From contig JANOHV010000224.1 of the NCBI GenBank assembly GCA_031406795.1, positions 1 to 51,564 of the forward strand: 51,564 nt of DNA, written 5' to 3'. Origin of the DNA: DATDCY01 sp031406795 [NCBI: Candidatus Rokuibacteriota bacterium]. GTDB taxonomy: Bacteria > JAUVQV01. Below, one piece after another: positions 1 to 8,837 of this stretch (within the stretch, counting starts at the first letter, position 1; every line of letters starts with the position of its first letter). The notes beneath the pieces are model-generated. The model was not told where the DNA came from, made no database searches, and saw only the letters and a program-made list of their open reading frames with translations. The position numbers and the translations under genes are program-made.

Positions 1-1119
1 GGCATCTACCGGATGCAGGCCGACGGCACGGGGCAGTCGCTGGTGATCGCCGGCCCCGCCCTCTCGCCCGCCGCGGCGCCCGGCGGACGCCTCGCCTTCG
101 CCGCCCTGCAGAACGGGGAGTGGCGGATCCACTCCGCGGCCTGGGATGGTTCGGACAGGCGCTATGAGAGCGACCGGCTGCACGACTACGGGGCGCCGGC
201 GTTCGATCCGGCATCCGGACGGATGGTCGCGCATGCCTTCGGCGGCTCGAGCGGGGACCCGCCGGTGCAGTCGCCGATCCCCGGTCCCTTCCTGGTCGAC
301 AACCAGGTTCGCGTGCCGCTGCCCGATCGCGCGCTCGAACTCTGGGCCGTGCGCGGCACGTTCCCGACGCCGGACCCCGCGGGCAAGCGCCTGGCGTTCG
401 CCGAGCATTTCGAGCGGGTGCTGACCGCCGATCCCGACGGCGGCCGTGCGCGGGTGATCTTCGAGCCGGAGCGCGAGTCCGTCTGGCGGCCGATCTGGTC
501 GCCGGATGGGCGGTGGATCGCCTGCGCCGTGGGGGCGACCTTCGGCAAGCCCGCGACCCGGGTGGACATCTGGAAGCTGCGTCCTGACGGCAGCGACGCC
601 GTGAACCTGACCGCCGGCTCGGGTGCGAACAACGGCTTCCCGTACTTTTCGCCGGACGGCAAGCGCCTGGTCTTCCGCAGCGGGCGCGACGGGAACCATG
701 AGATCTACCTGATGAATGCCGACGGGAGCGGCGCGCGGCGACTGACCGACAACCCCGCCACCGACACCATGCCCTCGTTCTCCCCCGACGGCACCCGGAT
801 CGCCTTCGTCTCAACCCGCGACGGGGACCACGAGATCTACCTGATGGAACTGGCCGGCGACGGGACACCGGGCGCGCTGCGGCGCATTACCACCAGCCCG
901 GGCTTCGACACGCATCCCGTCTTCTCGCCGGACGGCGCCTGGCTGACCTTCACCTCGCAGCGCGGCGGGCTCAACGACGAGGAGCCGCTGATCCCCGTTT
1001 TCAACCCGCAGCCCTACGGGGAGGTTTACGCCTTGCGGCTGGCGGACGGGCTGGTGTTGCGTCTGACCCACAACAAATGGGAAGATGGGACACCGGCCTG
1101 GGTGGAGCTGCCGCGCTAA
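1..1119 (+). CDS. TolB-like beta-propeller protein, 5' end outside the window
   Basis: The reading frame is open from base 1 (it begins Gly-Ile-Tyr-Arg before the first Met at base 13), so the real start lies upstream. The visible 372 codons contain successive WD40-like PD40 blades with the signature FSPDG followed by R(I/L)xF and NHEIYLMNADG, best preserved between about bases 630 and 980. This pattern is typical of TolB and of periplasmic or secreted TolB-like propellers that bind proteins or peptides. The stop is TAA at 1117. No signal peptide can be judged because the N terminus is missing. It is not necessarily TolB itself: no pal or tol genes adjoin it, and the blade number is too uncertain to name the gene. 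Confidence 0.8.
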   Translation, partial: GIYRMQADGTGQSLVIAGPALSPAAAPGGRLAFAALQNGEWRIHSAAWDGSDRRYESDRLHDYGAPAFDPASGRMVAHAFGGSSGDPPVQSPIPGPFLVDNQVRVPLPDRALELWAVRGTFPTPDPAGKRLAFAEHFERVLTADPDGGRARVIFEPERESVWRPIWSPDGRWIACAVGATFGKPATRVDIWKLRPDGSDAVNLTAGSGANNGFPYFSPDGKRLVFRSGRDGNHEIYLMNADGSGARRLTDNPATDTMPSFSPDGTRIAFVSTRDGDHEIYLMELAGDGTPGALRRITTSPGFDTHPVFSPDGAWLTFTSQRGGLNDEEPLIPVFNPQPYGEVYALRLADGLVLRLTHNKWEDGTPAWVELPR

Positions 1120-1285
1120 CGCGGCCGAAGCGTGGATGAGCTGTCACAAGGCTATCCGGGCCCCGGCCCTGATCGTCCTCCTCGCGACAGCGTCGGTCTG
1201 GCTTTCCCGCGCAGGCGCGCGGTTTCGTTTCGGGTTTCAATGCTGCAGTGACGGCGCAACGCACCACGGGAGAGGGAGAAGGCAG

Positions 1286-1948
1286 ATGAAAATGTCCGTA
1301 ACGATTTTCGCCCTGGCTGGAGCGCTCGCGGTGGCAGGACTTGCCGGGTGCAATGATGATGACGGCAAGCCCGTGGGTTTCTTCGTCACCAGCGATAGGA
1401 GCGCCACCGGCAACCTCGGCGGTTTGCGCGGCGCGGACGCCCGTTGCCAGCGGCTGGCGGCCGACGTCGGGCTCGGTGGGAGGACCTGGCGGGCCTATCT
1501 CAGCGTCGCGGCCGACCCGGACAACGGCAATCGGCCCACCGAAGCGCGTGACCGGATCGGGCAAGGCCCCTGGTACAACGCCCACGGCATGCTGGTGGCA
1601 AGCAACCGGGACGAGTTGCATCGGCTTGCCGGGGATGCCGATGTCTTCATCGACGAGTTCGGCAACAAGATCAACGGCCAGTGGCCGGGATCGCCGCTGC
1701 CCGTGGAGCACGACATCCTGACCGGCTCGACCGCCGACGGGAGGCTGGTGGCGGGGCTGACCTGCGATGATTGGACATCGTCCTCGCCCTCGAGGCAGGC
1801 GCAGGTGGGCCACTCGGATGGTCTGGGTGTCGGCGGCACTTCCGTGCCGCCGGCCAATTCGTGGAACTCGGTGCACGCGAGCGGCAGCTGCGCCAACACT
1901 TCGCTGCGCGGAGGCGCCGGCCGGATCTACTGTTTCGCCGCCGATTGA
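1286..1948 (+). CDS. Exported lipoprotein, DUF1554/endostatin-like lectin-type domain
   Basis: The ATG at 1286 follows a strong ribosome site (gggagaagg) and gives a 220-residue protein with a lipoprotein signal ending in Leu-Ala-Gly-Cys (Cys22). Frames starting further upstream would put about 67 unrelated residues before the signal, so they were rejected. The mature part begins with a short acidic linker and then F(F)VTS...GNLGGLRGADARCQ and TWRAYLS, with a GPWYNAHG stretch around residue 100. I recognise this pattern from secreted bacterial proteins of the DUF1554 type, related to the endostatin/C-type-lectin fold; the assignment is from memory. Five Cys lie in the mature part and could form disulfides. 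It probably sits on the outer membrane. The substrate is unknown. Confidence 0.75.
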   Translation: MKMSVTIFALAGALAVAGLAGCNDDDGKPVGFFVTSDRSATGNLGGLRGADARCQRLAADVGLGGRTWRAYLSVAADPDNGNRPTEARDRIGQGPWYNAHGMLVASNRDELHRLAGDADVFIDEFGNKINGQWPGSPLPVEHDILTGSTADGRLVAGLTCDDWTSSSPSRQAQVGHSDGLGVGGTSVPPANSWNSVHASGSCANTSLRGGAGRIYCFAAD

Positions 1949-2033
1949 CGAGCACATTGTAGCGAACCTTGAACTGCAGCTCCGGCAGCAAGGTTTGCCG
2001 GGCGCAGCGTGAGGCGCGGCTGAGGAGGCGGGG

Positions 2034-3110
2034 ATGCGGCTGCTCGAGGCGCTGGGGTTGCCGAAGCCCCCGCGGCCGGTTTCCGGAGCGTGGCAGATCG
2101 ACATCACCACCCGCTGCGCGCTGGCCTGCCGGATGTGCATCCGCCAGGGGCTGCCCGGCTGGGAGTCCGCGGACATGTCGCGGGAGGCCTTTTCGCGACT
2201 GCTCCCGCTCTTCGAGGAGCGCGGCGTCGCGCAGGTTGTCCTGCAGGGCTGGGGGGAGCCGCTGCTGCACCCCGATCTCGTCTGGATGGTGGACGCGGTC
2301 AAGCAGCCTGCCGCAGTGGCGCGACGGAGCCGCAGCGCCCGGGCAGGGGCGCCGTCCGTCGGTTTCGTGACCGGAGCAACCGGACTGGATCCACAGCTCG
2401 CCAACGCGCTCGCGGACGCGGGCCTCGACTTCGCCGGAGTGTCGCTCGCCGGCGCCCGGGCCCAAACGCACGAGGCGATCCGCCGCGGCTCGAGCTTCGA
2501 CGCCGCGGTTGCGGGCGCCGCTCACCTCGCGGCGGCGCGGCGGCGCGACGGAGGCAGCCCCCGCGTGCACCTCGTCTACCTGCTGCTGCGGGACAACCTC
2601 GAGGAGGTCGTCGAGTTGCCGCGGCTGGCCCGGTCGATCGGCGCGGGAGCCGTCGTGCTGACCAACCTCGTCCACGTGTCGGATGCCTGGCAGGAGGCTC
2701 AGCGGGTCTTCGACGTGGCAGAGAGCCCGGCGTACGAGCGCCTGCTTGAGGCCGCCGAGCGCGAGGCCGCCGCCTGCGGCATCCCGCTGCTGCGGCCGCG
2801 GCTCGTCGCCGGGACGGTGCCCGTGTGCGCGGAGAACCCCCTCGCAAACCTCTACGTGACGCCGCGCGGCGAGGTGGCGCCGTGCGTCTATCTGAGCCCG
2901 CCGGTTCCTTCGCCGTTCCGGAGGGTCTTCCGCGGGACCCCTGCGTTCCAGAATGCCGTGCAGTTCGGCAATCTCTTCGATCGGCCGTTCGCCGGGATCT
3001 GGGAGGATCCGGAGTATGGGGCCTTCCGCGCGGCTTTCCGGCGACGCCGGGATAGCGGCACCGCGCCCCCCGCCCCCTGCCGAACCTGTCACAAGATCCT
3101 CGGCGTGTGA
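2034..3110 (+). CDS. Radical SAM protein with a cysteine-rich C-terminal (SPASM-like) region
   Basis: This 358-residue protein starts at an ATG preceded by gaggagg five bases upstream. The radical SAM [4Fe-4S] motif CX3CX2C is present as Cys28, Cys32 and Cys35, followed by a GWGEP segment (the usual GGEP-type SAM contact). The C-terminal part carries further Cys in the contexts PVCAEN, APCVYL and PCRTCH, as in SPASM or twitch domains that hold auxiliary clusters; exact cluster number cannot be told. Such enzymes modify peptides, cofactors or nucleosides. No precursor peptide is obvious next to it, so the substrate is unknown. Its end overlaps the palindromic regulatory site that precedes the next operon, so it is probably a separate transcription unit. 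Confidence 0.85.
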   Translation: MRLLEALGLPKPPRPVSGAWQIDITTRCALACRMCIRQGLPGWESADMSREAFSRLLPLFEERGVAQVVLQGWGEPLLHPDLVWMVDAVKQPAAVARRSRSARAGAPSVGFVTGATGLDPQLANALADAGLDFAGVSLAGARAQTHEAIRRGSSFDAAVAGAAHLAAARRRDGGSPRVHLVYLLLRDNLEEVVELPRLARSIGAGAVVLTNLVHVSDAWQEAQRVFDVAESPAYERLLEAAEREAAACGIPLLRPRLVAGTVPVCAENPLANLYVTPRGEVAPCVYLSPPVPSPFRRVFRGTPAFQNAVQFGNLFDRPFAGIWEDPEYGAFRAAFRRRRDSGTAPPAPCRTCHKILGV

Positions 3111-3147
3111 AATATGTCACCACCTTGAGGCCAGCATGATATATAGA
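3107..3147 (+). promoter_or_regulatory. CRP/FNR-type palindrome GTGA-N6-TCAC plus a -10-like element
   Basis: The inverted repeat GTGAAATATGTCAC (3107-3120, preceded by T) matches the half-sites of CRP-superfamily regulators (TGTGA-N6-TCACA). About 22 bases downstream, TATAGA at 3142-3147 can serve as a -10 element; transcription would start near 3154, placing the palindrome centre about 40 bases upstream, the class II activator position. The site straddles the stop codon of the radical SAM gene and lies about 110 bases before the YeiH-type gene. The regulator is not in the window. Confidence 0.55.
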
Positions 3148-3226
3148 GGGGGAAGGAACCATCGCCGCTCCGTGCCGTTTGCGGGTCGATGAGGGGGCAA
3201 CGTCCGCACAAGAAGAAGGAGGGGGC

Positions 3227-4762
3227 ATGGGAAAAGACAGCAAGCAAAGCTTCGGCTCGTCGCTCGTGAAGACCGAGGACTGGATGGCCGTCTGGCTCGG
3301 CTTCGTCGTCATCATCGCGATCCTCGTCGCCTACCAGTTCAAGCTCTTCGATCTGAACCAGCTCAACTCCAATTTCAAATGGACGACCGACAGCCAGGTC
3401 TCCTCGCGGGCGGCCAAGTGGAAAGCCTCGATCGAGCCGTTGGCGAAGGAGGCCGAAGCCAAGGGCGAGCAGGGCGCGGTGGTGCGGCTCACCGCACTGC
3501 GCGAGGCCCTGGACAAGGGCGACCGGGAACAGATCCGGAAGGCCGCGGGCAAGGTCACGAACCTCGGCGGCATCCCCGCGGAGATCGGCAAGGAGGTCGA
3601 GGACCGCTCCAAGGCCAGCCTCGACAAGGTCTTCACCGTGAAGAACATCTCCGCCGCCGTGAAGATCGGCGTCGCCTTCCTGCTGCTCTCGGCCGCGGGG
3701 ATGGCGGTGCTCGGGCGGCCGGTCGTCCCCTACGTCATCGGGTTTCCCTTCGTGTTCGCGCTGGCCTGGCTCGCGCGCTTCCTCGCCGGTAACGCGTTCC
3801 CGACCGACTACGGCATCGAGTACGTGATCTTCGCCCTCTTCGTCGGCCTGGCGATCAGCAACACCGTCGGCACCCCGAGGTTCATCAAGAACGCCGTCCA
3901 GACCGAGTACTACATCAAGACCGGGCTCGTGATCCTCGGCGCCGGGCTGCTCTTCTTCGAGATCGTCCAGGCCGGGGCGCTCGGCATCATCCAAGCGCTC
4001 CTCGTGATCTCCGTGATCTGGTACGCCTGCTTCTGGATCTGCCGCAAGCTCAAGGTCGACGACGAGTTCGCGGTCATGCTCTCCAGCGCCGTCTCGATCT
4101 GCGGGGTCTCGGCCGCGATCGCGACCTGCGGCGCCATCGACGGGGACAAGAAGAAGCTCTCCTACACGACCTCTCTGGTGCTGCTCTGCGCCGTCCCGAT
4201 GATGATCCTCATGCCCTGGGCGGTGAAAGCCTTCGGGGTCCCCGACCTCGTCGGCGGCGCCTGGCTCGGCGGCACGCTCGACACGAGCGGCTCCGTCGTG
4301 GCCGCCGGGGCGCTGATCAGCGAGGCGGCGATGAAGACCGGCGTCATCGTGAAGTTCTCGCAGAACGCCCTGATCGGCGTTGCCGCCTTCGTCCTTTCCA
4401 TCTGGTGGACCTTCCGGGCCGGGGCGGCCGCCGGTGAGCGGCCCACGGCGCGGGTGATCTGGGATCGCTTCCCGAAGTTCGTGATCGGGTTCATCGTCGC
4501 CTCGGTCCTTTTCTCCTTCGTCCTGAACCTCGACATGGTGAGCGACACCAAGGCCCGGCTCGCGGAGCTGCGGACCTGGTGGTTCGCGCTGGCCTTCGTG
4601 TCGATCGGCCTCGAGACCCGCTTCATGGACATGATCGAGATGGAGGGCGGGCGGCCGGCCGCGGCGTTCATCCTCGCCCAGGGTCTCAACGTGGTGTGGA
4701 CGCTGATCCTGGCCTACTGCCTCTTCGGCGGGATCTTCTTCGCGGCGCCCAACATCCAGTAG
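3227..4762 (+). CDS. YeiH-family (UPF0324) putative sulfate/anion exporter with periplasmic insertion
   Basis: The ATG at 3227 is preceded by an excellent ribosome site (aagaaggaggggg); an in-frame TTG 48 bases upstream has none. The 511-residue membrane protein has one N-terminal helix (about residues 20-40), a hydrophilic, largely helical stretch of roughly 100 residues, then about ten hydrophobic helices. The DTSGSVVAAGALI segment and the following VKFSQNALIG are characteristic of the YeiH/UPF0324 family. Family members are annotated as putative sulfate exporters on limited evidence. The insertion after the first helix is longer than in the short forms of the family. As first gene of the operon with a rhodanese and cytochromes, a role in moving a sulfur oxyanion is attractive but inferred. 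Confidence 0.85.
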   Translation: MGKDSKQSFGSSLVKTEDWMAVWLGFVVIIAILVAYQFKLFDLNQLNSNFKWTTDSQVSSRAAKWKASIEPLAKEAEAKGEQGAVVRLTALREALDKGDREQIRKAAGKVTNLGGIPAEIGKEVEDRSKASLDKVFTVKNISAAVKIGVAFLLLSAAGMAVLGRPVVPYVIGFPFVFALAWLARFLAGNAFPTDYGIEYVIFALFVGLAISNTVGTPRFIKNAVQTEYYIKTGLVILGAGLLFFEIVQAGALGIIQALLVISVIWYACFWICRKLKVDDEFAVMLSSAVSICGVSAAIATCGAIDGDKKKLSYTTSLVLLCAVPMMILMPWAVKAFGVPDLVGGAWLGGTLDTSGSVVAAGALISEAAMKTGVIVKFSQNALIGVAAFVLSIWWTFRAGAAAGERPTARVIWDRFPKFVIGFIVASVLFSFVLNLDMVSDTKARLAELRTWWFALAFVSIGLETRFMDMIEMEGGRPAAAFILAQGLNVVWTLILAYCLFGGIFFAAPNIQ

Positions 4763-4816
4763 GAGCTGTTCTTGCAAGTCAACGACACAACGGCAGAGGA
4801 AAGGAGAACAACCACC

Positions 4817-5329
4817 ATGAAATTCAGCCTCTCGACGATTCTGGCCGCCGCGGCAGCGGCGACGATGTTCCTCGCGAGCGCGGCGAGCGCCGCCGACCCC
4901 AAGTATACGCCCGAGACGATGAAGGCGGTCGACGAGTGCAAGCTCCTCAAGCGCGACAAGAAGGAGATGCCCGCCGCCATCGAGGGGGTGAAGAACGTGA
5001 CCCCCGAGGACGTGAAGAAGATGCTCGACGCGAAGCAGAAGCTCGTTCTCCTGGACAACCGCCCGGTGGAGGAGTACGAGAAGGAGCACCTCCCCGGCGC
5101 GATCCGGCTTAACTCGGACGACCTGCTCGAGAACTCGAAGCTCGCCGCCGACGCCGGCCTCAAGGTCGATGACGTCATCGTCGTGTACTGCAACGGCGAG
5201 CTGTGCTGGCGCTCCCCCGCCGTGGCCTCGATGCTCAAGTGCCTCGGCTACAAAAACATCAACTGGTTCCGCAGCGGTCTCCCCGGCTGGATCAAGAAGG
5301 GGTACGAGACCGCCGAGGGCAAGAAGTAG
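4817..5329 (+). CDS. Periplasmic rhodanese-like protein
   Basis: The ATG at 4817 follows gaaaggaga and gives 170 residues with a clear Sec signal (AAAAATMFLASAASA). After a short lysine-rich helical region comes one rhodanese domain: LLDNRPVEEYEKEHLPGAI, then the active-site loop VVYCNGELCWRS, where the first Cys is the expected catalytic residue and a second Cys lies five positions later. Rhodaneses carry sulfane sulfur as a Cys persulfide; this one would do so in the periplasm. It lies 54 bases after the transporter and 87 before the decaheme cytochrome, suggesting one operon. Rhodanese-like proteins also occur in some Geobacter ext conduit clusters, which is recalled knowledge, not shown here. 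Confidence 0.9.
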   Translation: MKFSLSTILAAAAAATMFLASAASAADPKYTPETMKAVDECKLLKRDKKEMPAAIEGVKNVTPEDVKKMLDAKQKLVLLDNRPVEEYEKEHLPGAIRLNSDDLLENSKLAADAGLKVDDVIVVYCNGELCWRSPAVASMLKCLGYKNINWFRSGLPGWIKKGYETAEGKK

Positions 5330-5416
5330 GCAGGCGCGTTTCCCAGAGAGGAGGGAGCTTTCGAACCAAACGATCCCGATGGCACTGGCTGTCCAACCAT
5401 CAAGGAGGCTGGGCTC

Positions 5417-6355
5417 ATGAGAAGAACCGTCCGCATGACATCCTGGTTGATTGCCGTCTTCCTCGCGACCGGCCTGGCGCCGCTCCCGGGGAGCGCGGCG
5501 CCCGCGGAGAAAGAGGCCGAATTCATCGGCAGCAAAGCTTGCCTCGAGTGCCACGACGAGATGGGTGAGACGTTCTCCGGCTCCCGGCATGCCAAGGCCT
5601 GGGCAGCCGACGCGAGATTCGGCGCCGCCGGCTGCGAGTCCTGTCATGGAGCAGGGGGCGAGCACCAGAAGGATCAGACGCGCGCCAGCATCCTGTCGTT
5701 CACGAGCGGAGCCAAGCGGGACGCGGAGCAGTTGAGCGGCAAGTGTCTGGCCTGTCACGCCGCCAGCACGGCAGTCGCCCTCTGGGACTCCGGACAACAC
5801 CGCAAGAACGGCATCGCCTGCTCGCAGTGCCACGCCATCCACCGCGGCGCCAGCCCGCTGGCCCGCCAGCCGGGCGTCTGCTACGGCTGCCATCGCGACG
5901 TGAAGTCCCAGGCGAACAAGCTCTCGCACCATCCCATCGGCGAAGGTAAACTCCCGTGCAGCAGTTGCCACAACGCCCACGGCTCGCTCACGGCGAAGAT
6001 GCTCAACGCCGAGACCGTCAACGAGCTCTGCTACAGCTGCCACGCCGACAAGCGCGGACCCTTCGTCTGGGAGCACTCCCCGGTCGAAGAAAACTGCCTG
6101 ACCTGCCACGCCGCGCACGGCAGCCGCCAGAGCAAACTGCTCGTGCAGAAACTCCCCAATCTCTGCCAGGAGTGTCACGACTGGTCGCGGCACCCGGGAA
6201 CCGCCTACGATGCCCGGACCGGCTTCGGCGGCCGCTCGCCGTCCAACCGCTTCTTCGCGCGATCCTGCCTGAATTGCCATGGGCAGATCCACGGCAGCTG
6301 GTCGCCGGTCAATCCCAACAACGGCGAAAACGCCGGCAATGTGCGGTTGCGATAG
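5417..6355 (+). CDS. Decaheme c-type cytochrome, DmsE/MtrA family
   Basis: The protein has 312 residues, with a Sec signal of about 28 residues and exactly ten CXXCH motifs, the first at Cys42-His46. The start ATG has an aaggagg site eight bases upstream. The spacing of the motifs, the final SCLNCHGQIHGS segment and the length match the periplasmic decaheme cytochromes MtrA, DmsE and PioA. In characterised systems these span the inside of an outer-membrane barrel and pass electrons across it. The next gene encodes that barrel, and its ribosome site overlaps this stop codon (TAG inside taggagg), implying translational coupling. Direction of electron flow cannot be inferred from sequence. Confidence 0.95.
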   Translation: MRRTVRMTSWLIAVFLATGLAPLPGSAAPAEKEAEFIGSKACLECHDEMGETFSGSRHAKAWAADARFGAAGCESCHGAGGEHQKDQTRASILSFTSGAKRDAEQLSGKCLACHAASTAVALWDSGQHRKNGIACSQCHAIHRGASPLARQPGVCYGCHRDVKSQANKLSHHPIGEGKLPCSSCHNAHGSLTAKMLNAETVNELCYSCHADKRGPFVWEHSPVEENCLTCHAAHGSRQSKLLVQKLPNLCQECHDWSRHPGTAYDARTGFGGRSPSNRFFARSCLNCHGQIHGSWSPVNPNNGENAGNVRLR

Positions 6356-6364
6356 GAGGCCATC

Positions 6365-8548
6365 ATGAAGACACGGATCGCATCTGCATCTCTGGCAGTG
6401 CTGCTGCTTATCGGCCCCGGCGCGGCCCGCGCAGCCGGTGAACAGGAGTTCGGCGGGACGGTCACGCTGGTGCTGCGCGGCGTCAGCGGCGAGAACGAGA
6501 GCGCCAAGTCGCAGGAGTACGGGGATCTGCAGGACGGCGTCACGGCCTCGGCGGGGCTGCGCTACGGCAAAGGCGCCTACTACCTCGAGATCGACGGCCG
6601 GAACTTCGGGCTGGACGACCAGTCCCTGCGCCTGCGCGGCGGCAGGTACGGCTCCTTCACCTACACCGCCTTCTACGACGAAACGCCCCACAACTATTCC
6701 TTCGGGGCCAGGACATTCTTCACGGGCATCGGCACCGCCGAACTGGACTATTTCGCGATCTCCCGGCCAAAGGACCAGGATGCGAGGCTGACTCCGACGG
6801 TCAGCAGGGACAAGGATCTCTGGCACCGTTTCGACTACGCCATTCAGCGCCAGGAGCACGGTTCGGCGCTCGAAGTGGCGCTGAAGAGCCCCTTCTACTT
6901 CAAACTCGGCGCGAAGCAGGAGAATCGTACGGGCATCAAGCCGCTGGGCGCCGACAGCGGGGTCTTCGCGGACATCATCGGGTCGCAGACCTCCTCCTTC
7001 GGGAACGTGGTGGAGATACCCGAGCCGGTCGACTACCAGACCAATACGGCGACGTTCGAAACCGGGTACCGCACGCGCCCGGTCGTCCTGACGCTGACGG
7101 GGCTGTGGAGTTCCTTCGACAACGACAACCGCACCCTGGACTGGCGCAACCCCTTCGTGACCACGGAACGGGTGATCGAGACCAACTACCTGCCCCCTGA
7201 GAACGACTACTGGAAGGTCGGCGCGCAGGGCGTCTTCAGGATGCCGTCGCGCTCGACGCTGGCGCTGCGCGCGAGCTACGCCCACCTGACGAACGATCTC
7301 GTTCTCGGCACGACGGTGACGGACTCCGTAGCCCCCGACCCCACCAACGGGATCTCCACCGGGACCTCGCCGAGATATTTCAACAGGACGCTCGGAGTCA
7401 ATCGCAGCCGTTTCAAGGGCGACGTCGGCACCACCACCGTCAAGGTCGCCTACGACACCAGCGCGCTGAAGCTGGTCACGCTCGAGATCCTCTACGACTA
7501 CACCGGGAGGAACAACGAATCGAGCACTGTCGAATACACCAACCTCGCCACGGGCCAGACCGCCGAGAACGAGCTGTTCGAATACCGCAGGCACCACGGG
7601 GGCCTCAGCCTCGGGATGAAGCTTCCCGGGAAGACCGCGTTGAACCTCGGCTACGACTACGTCAATGTCGACCGGACGGGGCGCGAGGACGTGGAGAACA
7701 CCGCGGATCACGAGGTCTCCCTGCGGCTGAGCAACTCGGCCACCGATCTGCTGACCACCCGGGTCAAGTATCAGCACGTCTTTCGCAGTTCGGAATTCGG
7801 CCACGAGGCGGCGCAGTTCGCGCCGACCGCCCCCGAATCGATCGAACTCTACGTGCGGCGGTTCGACGTCGCCGACAAGTACCGCGACGTGGCCGGGATC
7901 GGCTTCGAGCTGGCCCCGACGGAGAGCCTGGACCTGGGCCTGGAGTACACCTTCACGCGGGACGACTTCGACTCGACCCTGCTCGGGCTGCAGCAGGAAG
8001 ACCGCCATCAGGTCTACCTCGAGCTGTCCTACAAGCTGCCGCGCGATGTCGCCTTCGGGGTCGGTGCGGGATATGAGCGCGTCGTCTCCGATCAGCAGCA
8101 GCGGCAGTTCAACCCGGGCGGCAGCACGAATCCGGCCGCCCCCGTCACGGCGACGGCCTTCAACTGGTCGGAGAGCGTGAGGAGCAACAACTGGTCCTGC
8201 GGGCTTTCGGCGAAATTCCCGATCGTGAAGGACCGCTGGGACCTGGCCGCGGCCTGGAATTACCAGCAGTCGGACGGGGAGGGGCTCTTCTCCGCGACGG
8301 GGAGAACATTCGAGAACATCGCCGAATCCGACGACTACACCAAGAACACGGTGGAGATCAAGGCGATCTTCCACGTGGCCAAGCAGCTCGAGTTGATCCT
8401 CGGCTATGTGTTCGAGAAGCTCGATTACAGCGACGACCGGTGGAAGCAGTACGCGTACGCGACCAACAACAGCTTCCTGAGCGGCGCGTACGCGGACGAG
8501 GACTACGACATCAACGTCGGCTACGCCAAGATGAAGTACAGCTTCTAA
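6365..8548 (+). CDS. MtrB/PioB-family outer-membrane beta-barrel, partner of the decaheme cytochrome
   Basis: The protein has 727 residues with a Sec signal (about 22 residues) and long alternating beta strands rich in Tyr and aromatic girdle residues. It ends in Tyr-Ser-Phe, the terminal aromatic expected for barrel insertion. Size, gene order directly after a decaheme cytochrome and the strand pattern identify the MtrB/PioB decaheme-associated barrel, which forms the sheath around the cytochrome. I see no N-terminal CXXC of the kind described in Shewanella MtrB; the only obvious Cys lies far downstream. No outer-surface multiheme cytochrome (MtrC/OmcA type) follows, so the arrangement is closer to two-part PioAB-like conduits. 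Confidence 0.9.
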   Translation: MKTRIASASLAVLLLIGPGAARAAGEQEFGGTVTLVLRGVSGENESAKSQEYGDLQDGVTASAGLRYGKGAYYLEIDGRNFGLDDQSLRLRGGRYGSFTYTAFYDETPHNYSFGARTFFTGIGTAELDYFAISRPKDQDARLTPTVSRDKDLWHRFDYAIQRQEHGSALEVALKSPFYFKLGAKQENRTGIKPLGADSGVFADIIGSQTSSFGNVVEIPEPVDYQTNTATFETGYRTRPVVLTLTGLWSSFDNDNRTLDWRNPFVTTERVIETNYLPPENDYWKVGAQGVFRMPSRSTLALRASYAHLTNDLVLGTTVTDSVAPDPTNGISTGTSPRYFNRTLGVNRSRFKGDVGTTTVKVAYDTSALKLVTLEILYDYTGRNNESSTVEYTNLATGQTAENELFEYRRHHGGLSLGMKLPGKTALNLGYDYVNVDRTGREDVENTADHEVSLRLSNSATDLLTTRVKYQHVFRSSEFGHEAAQFAPTAPESIELYVRRFDVADKYRDVAGIGFELAPTESLDLGLEYTFTRDDFDSTLLGLQQEDRHQVYLELSYKLPRDVAFGVGAGYERVVSDQQQRQFNPGGSTNPAAPVTATAFNWSESVRSNNWSCGLSAKFPIVKDRWDLAAAWNYQQSDGEGLFSATGRTFENIAESDDYTKNTVEIKAIFHVAKQLELILGYVFEKLDYSDDRWKQYAYATNNSFLSGAYADEDYDINVGYAKMKYSF

Positions 8549-8837
8549 CCACGAAGTGTGCAGGACCCCGCCCGGGCAGCGCGGGCGATCGGGGATGCCG
8601 CGAGGCAAACCCGGGCGCTCCCGCTGCCCGGCGTGTTCTCCCGCACGGTCAGCTGCGGGACGGTCCGCAAGGTCCGCGGCCGCGGCCGCGACGCTTCCTC
8701 CCGGGTTATGCTACAGTTCCCACGCCATGCGACGAGTTCGATCGAACACGAGAGCCTGCGCTGCGGCGATCTGCCGGCGGGCCACGGGGACCTGAGCTCT
8801 GACGACAAAGAAGCCGAAGCCGACCCCGGCCGCCGAG
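8549..8837 (+). other. Intergenic region before the PAS/GAF kinase
   Basis: The stretch is GC-rich, with a small imperfect hairpin just after the barrel stop (cgcccg...cgggcg) that could weakly terminate, and a palindromic gcggccgcggccgc tract. I see no confident promoter. Codons from CTG at 8799 up to 8837 continue the downstream kinase frame (Thr-Thr-Lys-Lys-Pro...), with cgggga eight bases before that CTG, so the kinase may begin there. Confidence 0.4.

Noticed and set aside
1-1119. Calling the first gene tolB
   Set aside because: The N terminus is missing and no tol-pal genes adjoin; PD40 propellers are common in other exported proteins.
3089-8608. A 1,839-codon open frame on the minus strand covering the conduit operon
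   Set aside because: It is antisense to four well-recognised genes, has no recognisable domain, and is rich in Arg, Gly, Asp and Glu as expected for a shadow frame in GC-rich DNA.
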